DNA from: an uncultured Opitutaceae bacterium
Lineage (GTDB): Bacteria > Verrucomicrobiota > Verrucomicrobiia > Opitutales > Opitutaceae
DNA: 64,000 nt
Reading direction: 5' to 3'
Assembly: GCA_937902925.1 (NCBI GenBank)
Contig: CALFNN010000047.1
Location: forward strand, 1 to 64,000
Position 1 is the first letter of the stretch; each line of letters opens with the position of its first letter. Shown here piece after piece: positions 15,901 through 24,547 of the stretch. The notes below the pieces were generated by a model. The model did no database searches. It was not told the DNA's origin and worked only from the letters and a program-made list of their open reading frames with translations. A program made the translations under genes and the position numbers.

Positions 15901-17861
15901 GGCGCGCGCCGGGTTTCGATCTCGTGATTTTCGACGAGGCGTCGCAACTGCCCGCCGAGGAGGCCGCCGGGGCGATCATCCGCGGGCGGCAGCTCGTCGT
16001 GGTCGGCGACCCAAAGCAGCTGCCGCCGACCTCGTTCTTCGCGGTGACCGGATTGCCGGCCGCGACCGGCGGGGCCGACGACGAGGGGCCGCCCGCGCCC
16101 GATCCCGAGAGCGTGCTGGAGGAATTCATGGGCGCCGGCATGCCGATGAGCCGGCTCAAGTGGCATTACCGCAGCACGCACGAGTCGCTGATCCAGTTTG
16201 CCAACGCGAGTTTCTACGAGGGCGACCTGTGTGTCTTCCCGAGCGCCGCGCACCCGGAGGGCACGGGACTGCAGTTCGAGTTTGTCGAGGGCGGCGTCTA
16301 CGAGGGCAAGGGGCTCAACGCCGCCGAGGCCCGCCGCGTGGCCGGGAGCGTGGTGGCGTTCGCGCGGCGCCAGCTCGAGCGCCGCGCCCGGGGCGAGCCG
16401 ATGCGCTCCCTGGGCGTCGGCACGTTCAACCTGCGGCAGCAGCTCGCCATCCAGGACGAACTCGAGGCGCACCGGCGCGCCGACCCGCGGCTGGAGCCGT
16501 TTTTCGAGGCCACGGGCGCCGAGCCCTTCTTCGTCAAGAATCTCGAAAACATCCAGGGCGACGAGCGCGACGTGATCTTCCTCAGCGTGACCTATGCGCA
16601 CGGTCCCGACGGCAAGCTCCGCCAGAATTTCGGCCCGCTCAACGGCGACAACGGCTGGCGCCGGCTCAACGTCATCACGACCCGCGCGCGCCAGCGAATG
16701 CGCGTCTTCGCCTCGATGCGCGGCGACGACATCAGCGTCGACGAGGACAGCGTCTCCGGTGCGCGGCTGCTGCGGGCGTTCCTGATCTACGCCGAGCGCG
16801 GGCAGCTCGACGGTGCCACGCGGACGATGGTGCCGGCGGCGCCCAGCGATTTTGTCGCGGACGTCGCGCGGGAACTCGCCGGGCGGGGCGTGCAGGTGCG
16901 GCCGCAGGTCGGCGTGTCGAGCCACCGCGTGAGCCTCGGCGTGGGCGATGACGAGTTGCCGGGTCGCTTTGTGTGCGGGATCGAGTGCGACGATCCCGGC
17001 TACCTCGGCGCGGAGAGCGCGCGCGATCGCGACCGGCTGCGACCGCAGGTGCTCGAGGCGCGGGGCTGGACGATCTTCCGCGCGTGGAGCACGGGGTGGT
17101 TTCTCGACCGCCGCGGGCAGCTCGACCGGCTCATGACGCTGATCGAACAAGCGCGCCGCCGGGCGCGCCAGCAACGCGAAGCCGAGCGCCTCGCGCGCGA
17201 GCAGGCGGCGCGGGAGGCGGCGGCCCGCGAGGCGGAAGGCGCCGAGCGCGCCCGCCACGACGCCGAGGAGGCGCGCCGGCTTGCGCAAACGCCCTACAAG
17301 CGGCCCGTGGCCGAAAATTACCAGGTGACGCCCGGCGCGGCGCGGCACGCAGGCATGGAATTGCTCGCGGCTCCCGAGAGCCAGCTGGTCGAGGCCGTGC
17401 TCGAGGTCATCGAATGCGAGGCCCCGATCCACACGAACGACCTGTGTGCGCGGGTTGCGGAGCGCTGGTCGACGCGCGTCGGTGCGCGCATCCAGGAGCG
17501 CATCCTCGCGGCCGCGGCCACGGTCGAGCGCGGCAAGCTGGTGCGCCGGCACGAGGCGTTTTGGTGGCGGGCGGATGGACGGTGCGCGTTTCGGTCGCGG
17601 GCCGGGGTGCCCACGCCGCCGGACCGCATCGCGCCCGAGGAATACGCGGCCGCGATCACGGCCGTGCTTGCCCGCGGCCACGGTTTTTCGGCGGACCAGC
17701 TGGTTGCCGAGCTGCGCAGCGTCCTCGGTTATCCGCGCACGACCGCCGCGTTTGACGAGGTGATCCGGTCGGTCGTGGCGCAGCTGCTCGAGGACGGAAG
17801 GCTCCGTGAAGGAACGACCGGGATCAAGCTGCGCCTGCCGCCCGACCGCCGGCGCGCATGA
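12909..17861 (+). CDS. DUF4011/SF1 helicase/Vsr-like nuclease protein (Hhe type)
   Basis: A 1650-residue protein. The N-terminal DUF4011 begins at WKRKLLDLSRRNRALHF. The SF1 helicase has Walker A GPPGTGKS (383-390), Walker B D1009-E1010 in IFDEASQLP, GDPKQLPP (1033-1040), HYRSTHESLI, and NVITTRARQRMRVF as motif VI. A Vsr/MTES_1575-type PD-(D/E)XK domain follows (~1320-1400, GIECD and SARDRDRLR), then a coiled coil and a C-terminal DUF3320. This order matches Hhe, a single-gene anti-phage system reported from defence-island screens (family knowledge). In the nuclease the first acidic position, usually R-I-D-L, is S1342 in RVSLGV, and the YHS block is YLG. Start at 12909 gives the conserved MSQPNETDIPVRV. 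Confidence 0.88.
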   Translation: MSQPNETDIPVRVAATVDAWKRKLLDLSRRNRALHFQPVRVATITVIDERPGEVFRRLYLRELPVRFRALDATRATPAVATRGGSAAEPAFAEFVPAEIGAARAAGSGPEIGPRATPAFAPVGLPAVTPPDYDDEPVPAPAYVPYDSEAPLEAHADDWLQTDSSPEALDKSLRRLAEVARSSLEEQGVNTLYLTLGQLDYQEADEAREVLHAPLVMLPVALARKSARAGYVLHAADEDPLVNPALVELLRRNFGVILPELPASDAMADDYDLHGFFAEVAKRIGRRPGWSVQHRVHLAPFSFQKFVMYKDLEANCAAAVQHRLIRQLATRAGGAVVGLPPDVRHLDLDKAFAPEETFQIVDADGSQLRALAAVAHAHDLVIEGPPGTGKSQTITNLIATSLAAGKTVLFVAEKMAALQVVHRRLVAAGLGEFCLELHSTKASKRAVMAELTSALEASQQPVAAPVGAAQRLPVARAAVNDYVHAAHAPFAELGLAPFHAYEEFAAVRAAPRLPYEGPVETVGAAQLDTTVRQLRALAIAVHELGNPAQHPWRDATRTVYLPTDLEGIEELATALTAALAPLRGQGPAIAAHLGLPAIETFADVGAAAEVAALFARSPGAPLAVLQDPAWAHAPGAATALIERGAEWTRLHARLTALFTEAVFDQEHADDIAYIERKAQGARSLFARLDARYRAIRRRWRDYRATDYPKSLVEQAADLRLVDRLQREREALRAHEATAREWFGEHWRGERSDWGALTRYLAWIAEFHRARLLHRLTPRAAEIAAQPAPDIRAAQQLQAAASLARGALAKLGAAVGWPDGYLGTESFSGQAARAEALVKHLTAAPRWAAFAAARQTVAHGIAASFLDAAHHGRLGYDDLDRAFLRAFHAAWIAAALRARPLLEKFNAAAHEQRVAEFRTLDEQVLVENRSRLVARLREGGRARLQAPEAAAGLPVLRREMARQRGHQPLRRTLREAEAAVRAIKPCFLMSPLTVAQYLDGRAPGFDLVIFDEASQLPAEEAAGAIIRGRQLVVVGDPKQLPPTSFFAVTGLPAATGGADDEGPPAPDPESVLEEFMGAGMPMSRLKWHYRSTHESLIQFANASFYEGDLCVFPSAAHPEGTGLQFEFVEGGVYEGKGLNAAEARRVAGSVVAFARRQLERRARGEPMRSLGVGTFNLRQQLAIQDELEAHRRADPRLEPFFEATGAEPFFVKNLENIQGDERDVIFLSVTYAHGPDGKLRQNFGPLNGDNGWRRLNVITTRARQRMRVFASMRGDDISVDEDSVSGARLLRAFLIYAERGQLDGATRTMVPAAPSDFVADVARELAGRGVQVRPQVGVSSHRVSLGVGDDELPGRFVCGIECDDPGYLGAESARDRDRLRPQVLEARGWTIFRAWSTGWFLDRRGQLDRLMTLIEQARRRARQQREAERLAREQAAREAAAREAEGAERARHDAEEARRLAQTPYKRPVAENYQVTPGAARHAGMELLAAPESQLVEAVLEVIECEAPIHTNDLCARVAERWSTRVGARIQERILAAAATVERGKLVRRHEAFWWRADGRCAFRSRAGVPTPPDRIAPEEYAAAITAVLARGHGFSADQLVAELRSVLGYPRTTAAFDEVIRSVVAQLLEDGRLREGTTGIKLRLPPDRRRA

Positions 17862-17952
17862 GCGATGGGACGGGAACGGGCGCCGCCGGCGCGCCGAAAC
17901 AGTTGCGCCCACCGGGCCGGCATGGCAGTTGACAGGGCCTCCCCGTCCCGCC

Positions 17953-18291
17953 GTGAACCCGCCGACCGACTGCCGCCGCTGCGGCGTTTGCTGTTTCTCC
18001 GCCGCGGAGCAGTTCGTCCGCGTGACGGGCGACGACTGGGCGCGGCTCGGCACCGAGGCGGACCGCGCGGCGCATTTCATCGGGCACCGCGCGTTCATGC
18101 GGATGCGCGACGGGCATTGCGCGGCGCTGGAAGTCCACCGGACGCCCGGCGGCGCGCCGGATTTTTTCTGCACGCTCTACGAGCGCCGCCCGCAGATCTG
18201 CCGCGATCTCGCGCGCGGTTCGCCGGAGTGCCATGGGGAACTGGCGCGGAAACACGCGGACGCCGGCGGGGCGGCGCCACGCGGGCGGTGA
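17953..18291 (+). CDS. YkgJ family cysteine-cluster protein
   Basis: A 112-residue protein with the classic pattern C7-R-R-C10-G-V-C13-C14 at the N-terminus. A middle segment reads MRMRDGHCAALEV and the C-terminal cluster is FFCTLYERRPQICRDL. The conserved cysteines suggest Zn or Fe-S binding. The GTG at 17953 places the cysteine cluster immediately after the start, as in relatives. Function is not established for the family. It stands between the helicase and the isochorismatase-fold gene. Confidence 0.88.
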   Translation: MNPPTDCRRCGVCCFSAAEQFVRVTGDDWARLGTEADRAAHFIGHRAFMRMRDGHCAALEVHRTPGGAPDFFCTLYERRPQICRDLARGSPECHGELARKHADAGGAAPRGR

Positions 18292-18346
18292 ACCGGGTTG
18301 CGGAAACGGGATTCGCGTTTTCACTGCGGTTCCCACCGTCCTCATC

Positions 18347-18943
18347 ATGACCGGTTTTTCCCCGTCGCTCGATCCCGCCCGCACCGCCGTGCTCCTGATG
18401 GACTATCAGGTCGGCATCGTGGCGAATGTCGCCGGCGGCGCGGAGGCATTGCTGGCGCGCGCGAACGCCGTGGCCGCCGCGGCCCGGACCGCCGGGATGA
18501 CGGTGATTTTCGTCAAGGTCTGCTTTCGCCCGGGGCATCCGGAAATCGGCGCCACGAACCTGCGGTTCAGCGAGCTGAAGGGGACGGCGCGTTTCGCGCG
18601 CGACGACCCGGCGACGGAAATTCATCCGGCGGTCGCGCCGCAACCGGGCGACATCGTGGTGATGAAGCGGCGGGTCAGCGCCTTCACCGGCAGCGATCTC
18701 GAGGTCATCCTGCGCGCCCGCGGCATCGAGACGCTCGTGCTGGGCGGGATCGCGACGAGCGGGGTCGTGCTCTCGACGCTGCGCCAGGCGGCGGACGCGG
18801 ACTATCGCCTCGTCGTGCTCGCGGATTGCTGCGCCGATCGCGATGCGGAGGTGCACCGCGTGCTGCTGGAGAAGGTATTTCCGCGCCAGGCGACAGTGAC
18901 GACAGCGGAGGCGTTTGTCGCGTTGCGGGGCAGACGGAATTGA
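18347..18943 (+). CDS. Isochorismatase-fold protein lacking the catalytic cysteine
   Basis: A 198-residue isochorismatase/nicotinamidase-like protein. D19 (LLMDYQ) and K107 (VVMKRRVSAF) of the usual D-K-C triad are present. The cysteine position in the G-[IV]-A-T-x-x-C block is V140 (GGIATSGVVLST). Cysteine-less relatives such as PhzD-type isochorismatases work by a different, acid-base mechanism; here no substrate is predictable. No signal peptide. Start at the ATG that begins MTGFSPSLDPARTAVLLMD. It may be co-transcribed with the cysteine-cluster gene (56-base gap). Confidence 0.9.
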   Translation: MTGFSPSLDPARTAVLLMDYQVGIVANVAGGAEALLARANAVAAAARTAGMTVIFVKVCFRPGHPEIGATNLRFSELKGTARFARDDPATEIHPAVAPQPGDIVVMKRRVSAFTGSDLEVILRARGIETLVLGGIATSGVVLSTLRQAADADYRLVVLADCCADRDAEVHRVLLEKVFPRQATVTTAEAFVALRGRRN

Positions 18944-19038
18944 GTGGCACGCAGCGCGGGGCGGAGGACGGCGGACTGTCAGCGTGCGCGCCGGTTTGCG
19001 TTCGCGGCCGCGCCGGCGAATCTGCCGGAACCCACCCC

Positions 19039-20529
19039 ATGAACCCCTCGACTCGTCGCAAATTCATCGGACAGATGGCGGGAGCCGCGGCGGTCGCGGC
19101 CCTGCCCGCCGCGCTCCGCGCCCAGGCCGACCGCGCCGGCGCCCGCCGGCCCAACGTCCTCCTGCTCATGGCGGACGATCTCCGGCCCGAATTGCACTGC
19201 CACGGCGTGGAGGGAATCCGGACGCCGCACATCGACGCGCTCGCCGCCCGCAGCCTGCGCTTCAACCGCGCCTATTGCCAGTATCCCCTGTGCAACCCAT
19301 CGCGCTCGTCGATGTTCACCGGACACTATCCCACGCAGACGGGTGTGATGGACAACCGCCAGTGGTGGGGTTACCGGCATCCCGACTACGTCTCGATGTT
19401 CCGCCGGTTCCGTGACGCCGGCTACAACACCATCACCGAGGGAAAGATCTTCCATATCGGCATCGATGACACCGATGCGTGGACCGTGGGCGGCGCGCAG
19501 CGGCGTTATGCGCCCGACGCCTCCGAACACATCGACGGCGCCGCCAGCGGAGGCGCGGCGGTCGCGGCGGCTGCAACCGCCGACGCGGCGACGCGCACGC
19601 AGACGCCGGAGCGCGCCAGCGGATCGGACCGCATCGTGGTGCTCGAGGGCGACGGGGAAACTTACCAGGACTACGGGCACGCAACGCGCGCGATCGCCCG
19701 CCTGAAGGAATACAAGGATCGCGACAAACCGTTCCTGCTGGCGTGCGGCTTCACCAATCCCCACAGCCCGCCGCGCGCGCCGCAGCGCTCCTACGATCAA
19801 TACGACGTGGCCAAGGTGCCGCTGCCGGTCGACTACGCGCCGCGGCCGACGGTCCCGCCCGGGTTTCCCGCGCTCAGCGTGGTGCCGCGCAACACCGACC
19901 TCTTCATCGGTCGCGACTCCACGCCGGAATCGGCTCGCGAAATGAAACGGGCCTACTGGGCCGCCGTGTCGTTCCTCGATGAGCAGGTCGGACGCGTCGT
20001 CCAGGCGCTGGACGAGCTCAAGCTGGCGGACAACACCATCATCGTCCTGACCACCGACCACGGCTATCATCTCGGCGAGAAAGGCCGCTGGTCGAAGGCG
20101 TATTCGCTGTTCGACGTGGCCGTGCGCATCCCGCTGATGATCTCGGTGCCCGGTGGCGCGGCCAACGGCCGGGTCTGCGACCGCAACGTCGAGATGATAA
20201 ATCTCTATCGCACGATGTGCGAACTTTGCGACGTGCCGCCGCCGGACGGCATCGAGGGTGTGAGCATGACGCCGCTGCTGCACGATCCGGGCGCGGCATG
20301 GGACCGACCCGTCTATTCGGTGGTGGCCTATCGCGATGCGCTCGGACGCTCGGTGCTCACCGAGGGCTGGCGCTACACGCAATGGAACGAAGGCGAGGGC
20401 GGCGAGGTGCTCTTCGACGAGCACGCCGACCCGCACGAGTTGAAGAATCTCGCGAACGATCCGCAACACGCCGGCAAGCTCGCCGAGCTGCGGGCATTGC
20501 TGAACAAGCTGCCGGGGCGCACGCGGTAG
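19039..20529 (+). CDS. Tat-exported sulfatase (S1 type)
   Basis: A 496-residue arylsulfatase-family enzyme. The twin-arginine signal is TRRKFIGQMAGAAAVAALPA (residues ~5-24). Metal-binding LLMADDLRPEL opens the domain. The formylglycine site is C85-N-P-S-R89 in PLCNPSRSSMFTG, the Cys-type motif. LTTDHGYHLGEKGRWSK supplies further conserved active-site residues. The pattern resembles iduronate-2-sulfatase/S1_7-type enzymes of polysaccharide-degrading Verrucomicrobiota and Planctomycetes. A formylglycine-generating enzyme must act on it in trans; the FGE-like domain at 26949-29363 is not a good candidate because it appears to lack the cysteines. An Ala-rich insert lies at ~172-188. Confidence 0.93.
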   Translation: MNPSTRRKFIGQMAGAAAVAALPAALRAQADRAGARRPNVLLLMADDLRPELHCHGVEGIRTPHIDALAARSLRFNRAYCQYPLCNPSRSSMFTGHYPTQTGVMDNRQWWGYRHPDYVSMFRRFRDAGYNTITEGKIFHIGIDDTDAWTVGGAQRRYAPDASEHIDGAASGGAAVAAAATADAATRTQTPERASGSDRIVVLEGDGETYQDYGHATRAIARLKEYKDRDKPFLLACGFTNPHSPPRAPQRSYDQYDVAKVPLPVDYAPRPTVPPGFPALSVVPRNTDLFIGRDSTPESAREMKRAYWAAVSFLDEQVGRVVQALDELKLADNTIIVLTTDHGYHLGEKGRWSKAYSLFDVAVRIPLMISVPGGAANGRVCDRNVEMINLYRTMCELCDVPPPDGIEGVSMTPLLHDPGAAWDRPVYSVVAYRDALGRSVLTEGWRYTQWNEGEGGEVLFDEHADPHELKNLANDPQHAGKLAELRALLNKLPGRTR

Positions 20530-20698
20530 GTTTGTCTCTGACCGGGTTGGAAGTCTCCTGACATAAGGTCGTCAGTCGATGGCGGTAGGGTGACGGGGTG
20601 TCCGATTCATCCCGTTTCGCGCGGTCGCGGCGTTGCCGCCAGATCTTAACGTGGCGGCGATTGCTCCGAGCGGGCGGGCGGACACGATGCTTTCCATC

Positions 20699-21067
20699 AT
20701 GAATACCACCGAAATGGCCACGCGACTCGTCGCGCTTTGCCGCCAGGGGGACTTCGCGTCCGCCCAGCGTGAACTCTACTCGTCCGATCCCGTCAGCCTC
20801 GAACCGGCGGGCGGCGCCGGTCCGCGCGAGGTGCGCGGACTCGCCGCGCTCGCCGAGAAGGAGAAAATGTTCGGCCGCACGTTCGAGGTGCACGGCTGCA
20901 ACGTCAGCGATCCGCTCGTGGCCGATGCGTTCTTCAGTTGCACGATGACGGTCGACGTGACCGAGCGGAAATCAGGCGCGCGCTTTCCGTTGAACGAGCT
21001 GTGCGTCTACGAGGTGCGCGACGGCAAGATCGTGAAGGAGCAGTTCTTCTTCACGCCGCAGGGCTGA
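20699..21067 (+). CDS. SnoaL/NTF2-like protein
   Basis: A 122-residue protein with the NTF2-like cone fold pattern: a helical N-terminus (MATRLVALCRQGDFASAQ), the segment LYSSDPVSLEP, a GLAALAEKEKMF helix and a closing strand (ELCVYEVRDGKIVKEQFFF). These proteins are steroid-isomerase-like enzymes or binding proteins; nothing specifies the ligand. ATGs at 20687 and 20699 are both possible; 20699 gives the usual family N-terminus. The stop lies 25 bases from the convergent glycyl-tRNA synthetase. Confidence 0.8.
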   Translation: MNTTEMATRLVALCRQGDFASAQRELYSSDPVSLEPAGGAGPREVRGLAALAEKEKMFGRTFEVHGCNVSDPLVADAFFSCTMTVDVTERKSGARFPLNELCVYEVRDGKIVKEQFFFTPQG

Positions 21068-21092
21068 ACCAGCGGGTCGCGCACAGCCGCGG

Positions 21093-22637
21093 TCAGTAAA
21101 CCTTTTCGTCGAGCAGCGCGAAGAGGTCGGCTTCGGTGATCCGCTTCTGGGTCATCGAGTCGCGCTCGCGGAGCGTGAACGTGTCGCCGGGCTTTTCGAT
21201 CGTGTCGAAGTCGATCGTCACGCACCACGGGGTGCCGATCTCGTCCTGGCGGCGGTAGCGTTTGCCGATGTTGCCGCCGTCGTCGTAAAACACGGCGTAG
21301 CGGCGCTGGAGTTTCTTGTGGAGGTCCTTCGCGCGGCCGACGAGCGCGTCCTTGTTTTTCAGGAGCGGGAGCACGGCGACCTTCACCGGCGCGATGCGCG
21401 GCGAGAGCCGGAGCACGGTGCGCTTTTCCACGTTGCCCTTCTCGTCCTTCACGTCCTCCTCCGCGTAGCCGGCGCAGAGCACGGCGAGGAGGATGCGGTC
21501 GACGCCGACGGCGGGCTCGATGACGTGCGGCACGAATTTCTTCTTTGTGGCTTCGTCGAAGATTTCCTGCGGCTTGCCGGACGCCTGCGCGTGCTGGCCG
21601 AGATCGTAATTGCCGCGAGCGGCGATGCCCCAGAGCTCCTGCACGCCGAACGGGTAGGCGAACATGATGTCGACGGTGCCCTTCGAGTAGAACGCGAGTT
21701 TCTCCTTCGGGTGCGCGTAGAGCGAGAGGTGCGACTCGGGCAGGCCGATCGAAAGCAACCACTGGCGGCACCACTCGATCCATTCCTGGTGGCATTTCGA
21801 CCAATCGGCGTCCTCGTGGATGAAGTATTCCATCTCCATCTGCTCGAACTCGCGGGAGCGGAAGATGAAGTTGCGCGGCGTGATCTCGTTGCGGAACGAC
21901 TTGCCGATTTGGGCGATGCCGAACGGCAGCTTCACGCGCCCGGTGTCGACGACGTTCTTGAAGTCGACGAACATGCCTTGCGCCGTCTCGGGGCGGAGGT
22001 AGGCGACCGAGGAGGCGTCGCTCATTGCGCCAACGTTCGTCTGGAACATCAAATTGAACCCACGTGGCATAGTAAGCGTGCCAGGGACCGTTGCGTTTGG
22101 ACCGAGGACTTGGCTTAACTGTTCTTCTTTGATCTCGGTGAAAGAAAGAGCCTCGCCGATCTCATCGCCGCTAGCCAGGAAGCCGCTAATATGGCGCAGC
22201 TTTTCACTTCGTTTAAACCAATCTTTCATCATGGTTTTCTCGTCTGCCTCGAGAATGGCGACGTAACCGAGAAATTTTTGAGCAGGCTTATAGAATACTG
22301 GCGAAAAAAAGAGCTGGTCTGCGCGGTAACGCTGTTTGCTCTCTCTGCAATCGACCATCGGGTCGGTGAAGCCGGCGACGTGGCCGGAAGCTTCCCAGAC
22401 CTTCGGGTGCATGATGATCGAGCTCTCGAGGCCGACGATGTCGTCGCGGCGGCGGACCATGTCGTTCCACCAGCAGTCGCGGATGTTTTTCTTGAGCTCG
22501 GAGCCGAGGGGGCCGTAGTCGAAGAAACCGTTGAGGCCGCCGTAGATTTCGGACGACTGGAAAATGAAGCCGCGGCGCTTCGCGAGCGCGACGATGTTCT
22601 CCATGGAAACGGCGGGCGTGGTGGGTTCGGCGGACAT
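21093..22637 (-). CDS. glyQS: Glycyl-tRNA synthetase (dimeric class II)
   Basis: A 514-residue single-chain glycyl-tRNA synthetase. Motif 1-3 regions are visible as [20 protein letters not shown] near the N-terminus, [20 protein letters not shown] with [10 protein letters not shown] (motif 2) and [14 protein letters not shown] (motif 3). The anticodon-binding domain closes the protein ([18 protein letters not shown] to the end). The gene is essential for charging glycine. Codons ~103-189 (22070-22330) are markedly poorer in G+C than the rest of the gene, and this stretch encodes the variable insertion region between motifs 1 and 2. Confidence 0.95.
   Translation of the reverse strand: MSAEPTTPAVSMENIVALAKRRGFIFQSSEIYGGLNGFFDYGPLGSELKKNIRDCWWNDMVRRRDDIVGLESSIIMHPKVWEASGHVAGFTDPMVDCRESKQRYRADQLFFSPVFYKPAQKFLGYVAILEADEKTMMKDWFKRSEKLRHISGFLASGDEIGEALSFTEIKEEQLSQVLGPNATVPGTLTMPRGFNLMFQTNVGAMSDASSVAYLRPETAQGMFVDFKNVVDTGRVKLPFGIAQIGKSFRNEITPRNFIFRSREFEQMEMEYFIHEDADWSKCHQEWIEWCRQWLLSIGLPESHLSLYAHPKEKLAFYSKGTVDIMFAYPFGVQELWGIAARGNYDLGQHAQASGKPQEIFDEATKKKFVPHVIEPAVGVDRILLAVLCAGYAEEDVKDEKGNVEKRTVLRLSPRIAPVKVAVLPLLKNKDALVGRAKDLHKKLQRRYAVFYDDGGNIGKRYRRQDEIGTPWCVTIDFDTIEKPGDTFTLRERDSMTQKRITEADLFALLDEKVY
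22070..22330 (-). other. Lower-G+C patch inside glyQS
   Basis: Counting bases in 22081-22320 gives 116 G+C of 240 (48%); within it, 22201-22320 is about 41%. The flanking parts of the same gene are far richer. The patch covers residues ~103-189, the insertion region, and keeps the frame. It looks like a segment replaced by recombination with a foreign allele. Confidence 0.55.
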
Positions 22638-22712
22638 AAGGCGCGAGAGTTAGCCGGGCGCCCCGCCCGCGGTCAATTCCGGGGTTGAGGCGGCGCCAGC
22701 CCATGGGCATCC

Positions 22713-24419
22713 ATGAACCTTGCCATGAATTCCCCTACGCGTGCGCTGCTGATCGGAATGTTTCTTTCAGTGGCGGTTGGGCCACGGCTCGACGCCCAGG
22801 ACGTGACCGTCGGTGAACCGGTCTGGGCCGCATCCGATCCGGCGCCCGACGTGATGCCGGCGCCGAAAAGCCGGCTGCGGCCGGACTACCCCGACGAGAT
22901 GCGCAAGACCGACGAGATCGGTTACGTGATCATTTACCGCCTCACGGATGCGACCGGAAAAAGTCTGTCGTTGCGGGCGGAGGGCACGCACGTGCCGTTT
23001 CAGCGATCGGTCGAGGAGGCAGTTCAAGATTGGGACATCCGCCCGGCGCGGCGCGGCGGGCAGCCCGTGAACGCCGAGATTTGGATGCCGGTGATCTTCA
23101 ATCCGAAATCGGCGGCCACCAAGGGAGCGGACGCGAGCCCGCGATTGCTCGCCGTGACGCCGGTCATCACCCCGGTCCGGCCCGTGCGCGGGAGCAATTC
23201 GCCCGTTGTCCGCCTGCAGCTGACTCTCGATGCGAGTGGCGCGATCACGGCGGCCGTCCCGGAAAATACCGTCGCTCCGAGGGCGCTGACGGCGATCGAG
23301 GAGGCTTTGAAAAACTGGCGATTTGCGCCAGCGCGGCGGGGCGGCCAGCCGGTCGCGGCCGAGACCGCGGTGTCGGTGCTCTGCCAGTCGGCGCCACGAG
23401 CCGAGCAGGCGAGCATCGTCCCGGCGAAACCGATCCGGTTAAAGAAGCCCGTCTATCCGTTCGCGATGCGGCGATTCGGCATCACGGGGCAGGTGATGAT
23501 CGACTTCGTGGTCGACAAGACGGGCAAGGTGCAGAATCCCGTCATCGCACAATCGGACAATCCCGCGTTCGAGGAACCGGCGTTGAAGGCGCTGCGCGAG
23601 TGGAAATTCGAACCCGCCACGCAGGCGGGCAAGCCGGTCGACGTGAAGCAGCGCGTGCCGATCGTTTTCCAACTGGATGGTGTGGGCAACCGCTCGGCGT
23701 TCTCGATCGAGAGTCGCGGCGACCAGTCCAAGCTGCCGCCGGAACTGCAGTATGACACCGCGCCCAAAATTCGCGGCGTGCTCGTGCCAGTCTATCCCTA
23801 CGCGATGCGGCGCGATCACGTGCGGGGCAAGGTGAAGGCGACGATGCTGATCAACACGCAGGGGCGCGTCACGGCCGTCAAGGTGCAGGCGGCCGACCAG
23901 CCGGAGTTCGGCCTCGCGTTCACGGCGGCGCTGGAGGGATTCACGTTCGACCCGGCCCTGAAGAACGGCCGGCCTGTGCCGCACCTGCTGAATTTCGAGC
24001 AGGCCTTCAACGACAGCGAACTGCCCGACGACGAGACCGACCGCCTGCTCGCGCTGGAGAAGAAACATCCCGAGCGGATTGTCGGCGCCGGCAAGCTGGA
24101 TGTGCCGCTCAAGCCGATTTCGCGCCGCCCGCCGCGTTTTCCGACGGGGCTGGCTGAAAACATCACTTCCGGCGAGGCGATGATCGAGTGCCTGGTGGAC
24201 GAGGATGGCTGGGTGCGCGCCCCGCGGATCGTCAGCGCCTCGGATGCGGCGTTCGGCTATGCGGCGGTGCAGGCGGCCTCGACGTGGTGGTTCGAGCCGC
24301 CGAAATCCGGGGGCAAGGATGCGGTGGCCCGTGTGGAAATCCCATTCAGTTTCAAGCTCGAGCCGGCGAAGGCCGGCCGTGGTGGGCCGGCGGCGGGTAA
24401 CGCAAAACCATCGGAATAG
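22713..24419 (+). CDS. Exported protein with five TonB_C-like units
   Basis: A 568-residue protein with a signal peptide (residues ~1-30). Five consecutive TonB C-terminal-like units follow, each ending in the typical 'W-x-F-x-P-x-x-x-x-G-x-P-V' pattern: WDIRPARRGGQPVN (~108-121), WRFAPARRGGQPVA, WKFEPATQAGKPVD, FTFDPALKNGRPVP and WWFEPPKSGGKDAV. Ordinary TonB has one such domain after a membrane anchor and a proline spacer. Here there is no transmembrane anchor, spacer or ExbB/ExbD neighbour, so a direct energy-coupling role is doubtful. It is divergent from glyQS. A second ATG four codons in (22725) could be the true start. Confidence 0.85.
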   Translation: MNLAMNSPTRALLIGMFLSVAVGPRLDAQDVTVGEPVWAASDPAPDVMPAPKSRLRPDYPDEMRKTDEIGYVIIYRLTDATGKSLSLRAEGTHVPFQRSVEEAVQDWDIRPARRGGQPVNAEIWMPVIFNPKSAATKGADASPRLLAVTPVITPVRPVRGSNSPVVRLQLTLDASGAITAAVPENTVAPRALTAIEEALKNWRFAPARRGGQPVAAETAVSVLCQSAPRAEQASIVPAKPIRLKKPVYPFAMRRFGITGQVMIDFVVDKTGKVQNPVIAQSDNPAFEEPALKALREWKFEPATQAGKPVDVKQRVPIVFQLDGVGNRSAFSIESRGDQSKLPPELQYDTAPKIRGVLVPVYPYAMRRDHVRGKVKATMLINTQGRVTAVKVQAADQPEFGLAFTAALEGFTFDPALKNGRPVPHLLNFEQAFNDSELPDDETDRLLALEKKHPERIVGAGKLDVPLKPISRRPPRFPTGLAENITSGEAMIECLVDEDGWVRAPRIVSASDAAFGYAAVQAASTWWFEPPKSGGKDAVARVEIPFSFKLEPAKAGRGGPAAGNAKPSE

Positions 24420-24547
24420 AGCGCCACCGCGGGTGCCGGTAATCCTTGGCGGAGCGATCGTGCCGCGAACGAGCTCGAGGATCGGAGCAACTCCGCCGTT
24501 GCTGCGTTCGTCTCGCGCGATAGCAACAAGATCAACCCCTCCGCCCC

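Noticed and set aside
12897-18173. A 1758-codon open frame antisense to the helicase gene
   Set aside because: It is the mirror of strongly G+C-biased codons in the real gene. Its product is Arg/His-rich without domains, while the plus strand carries all helicase motifs.
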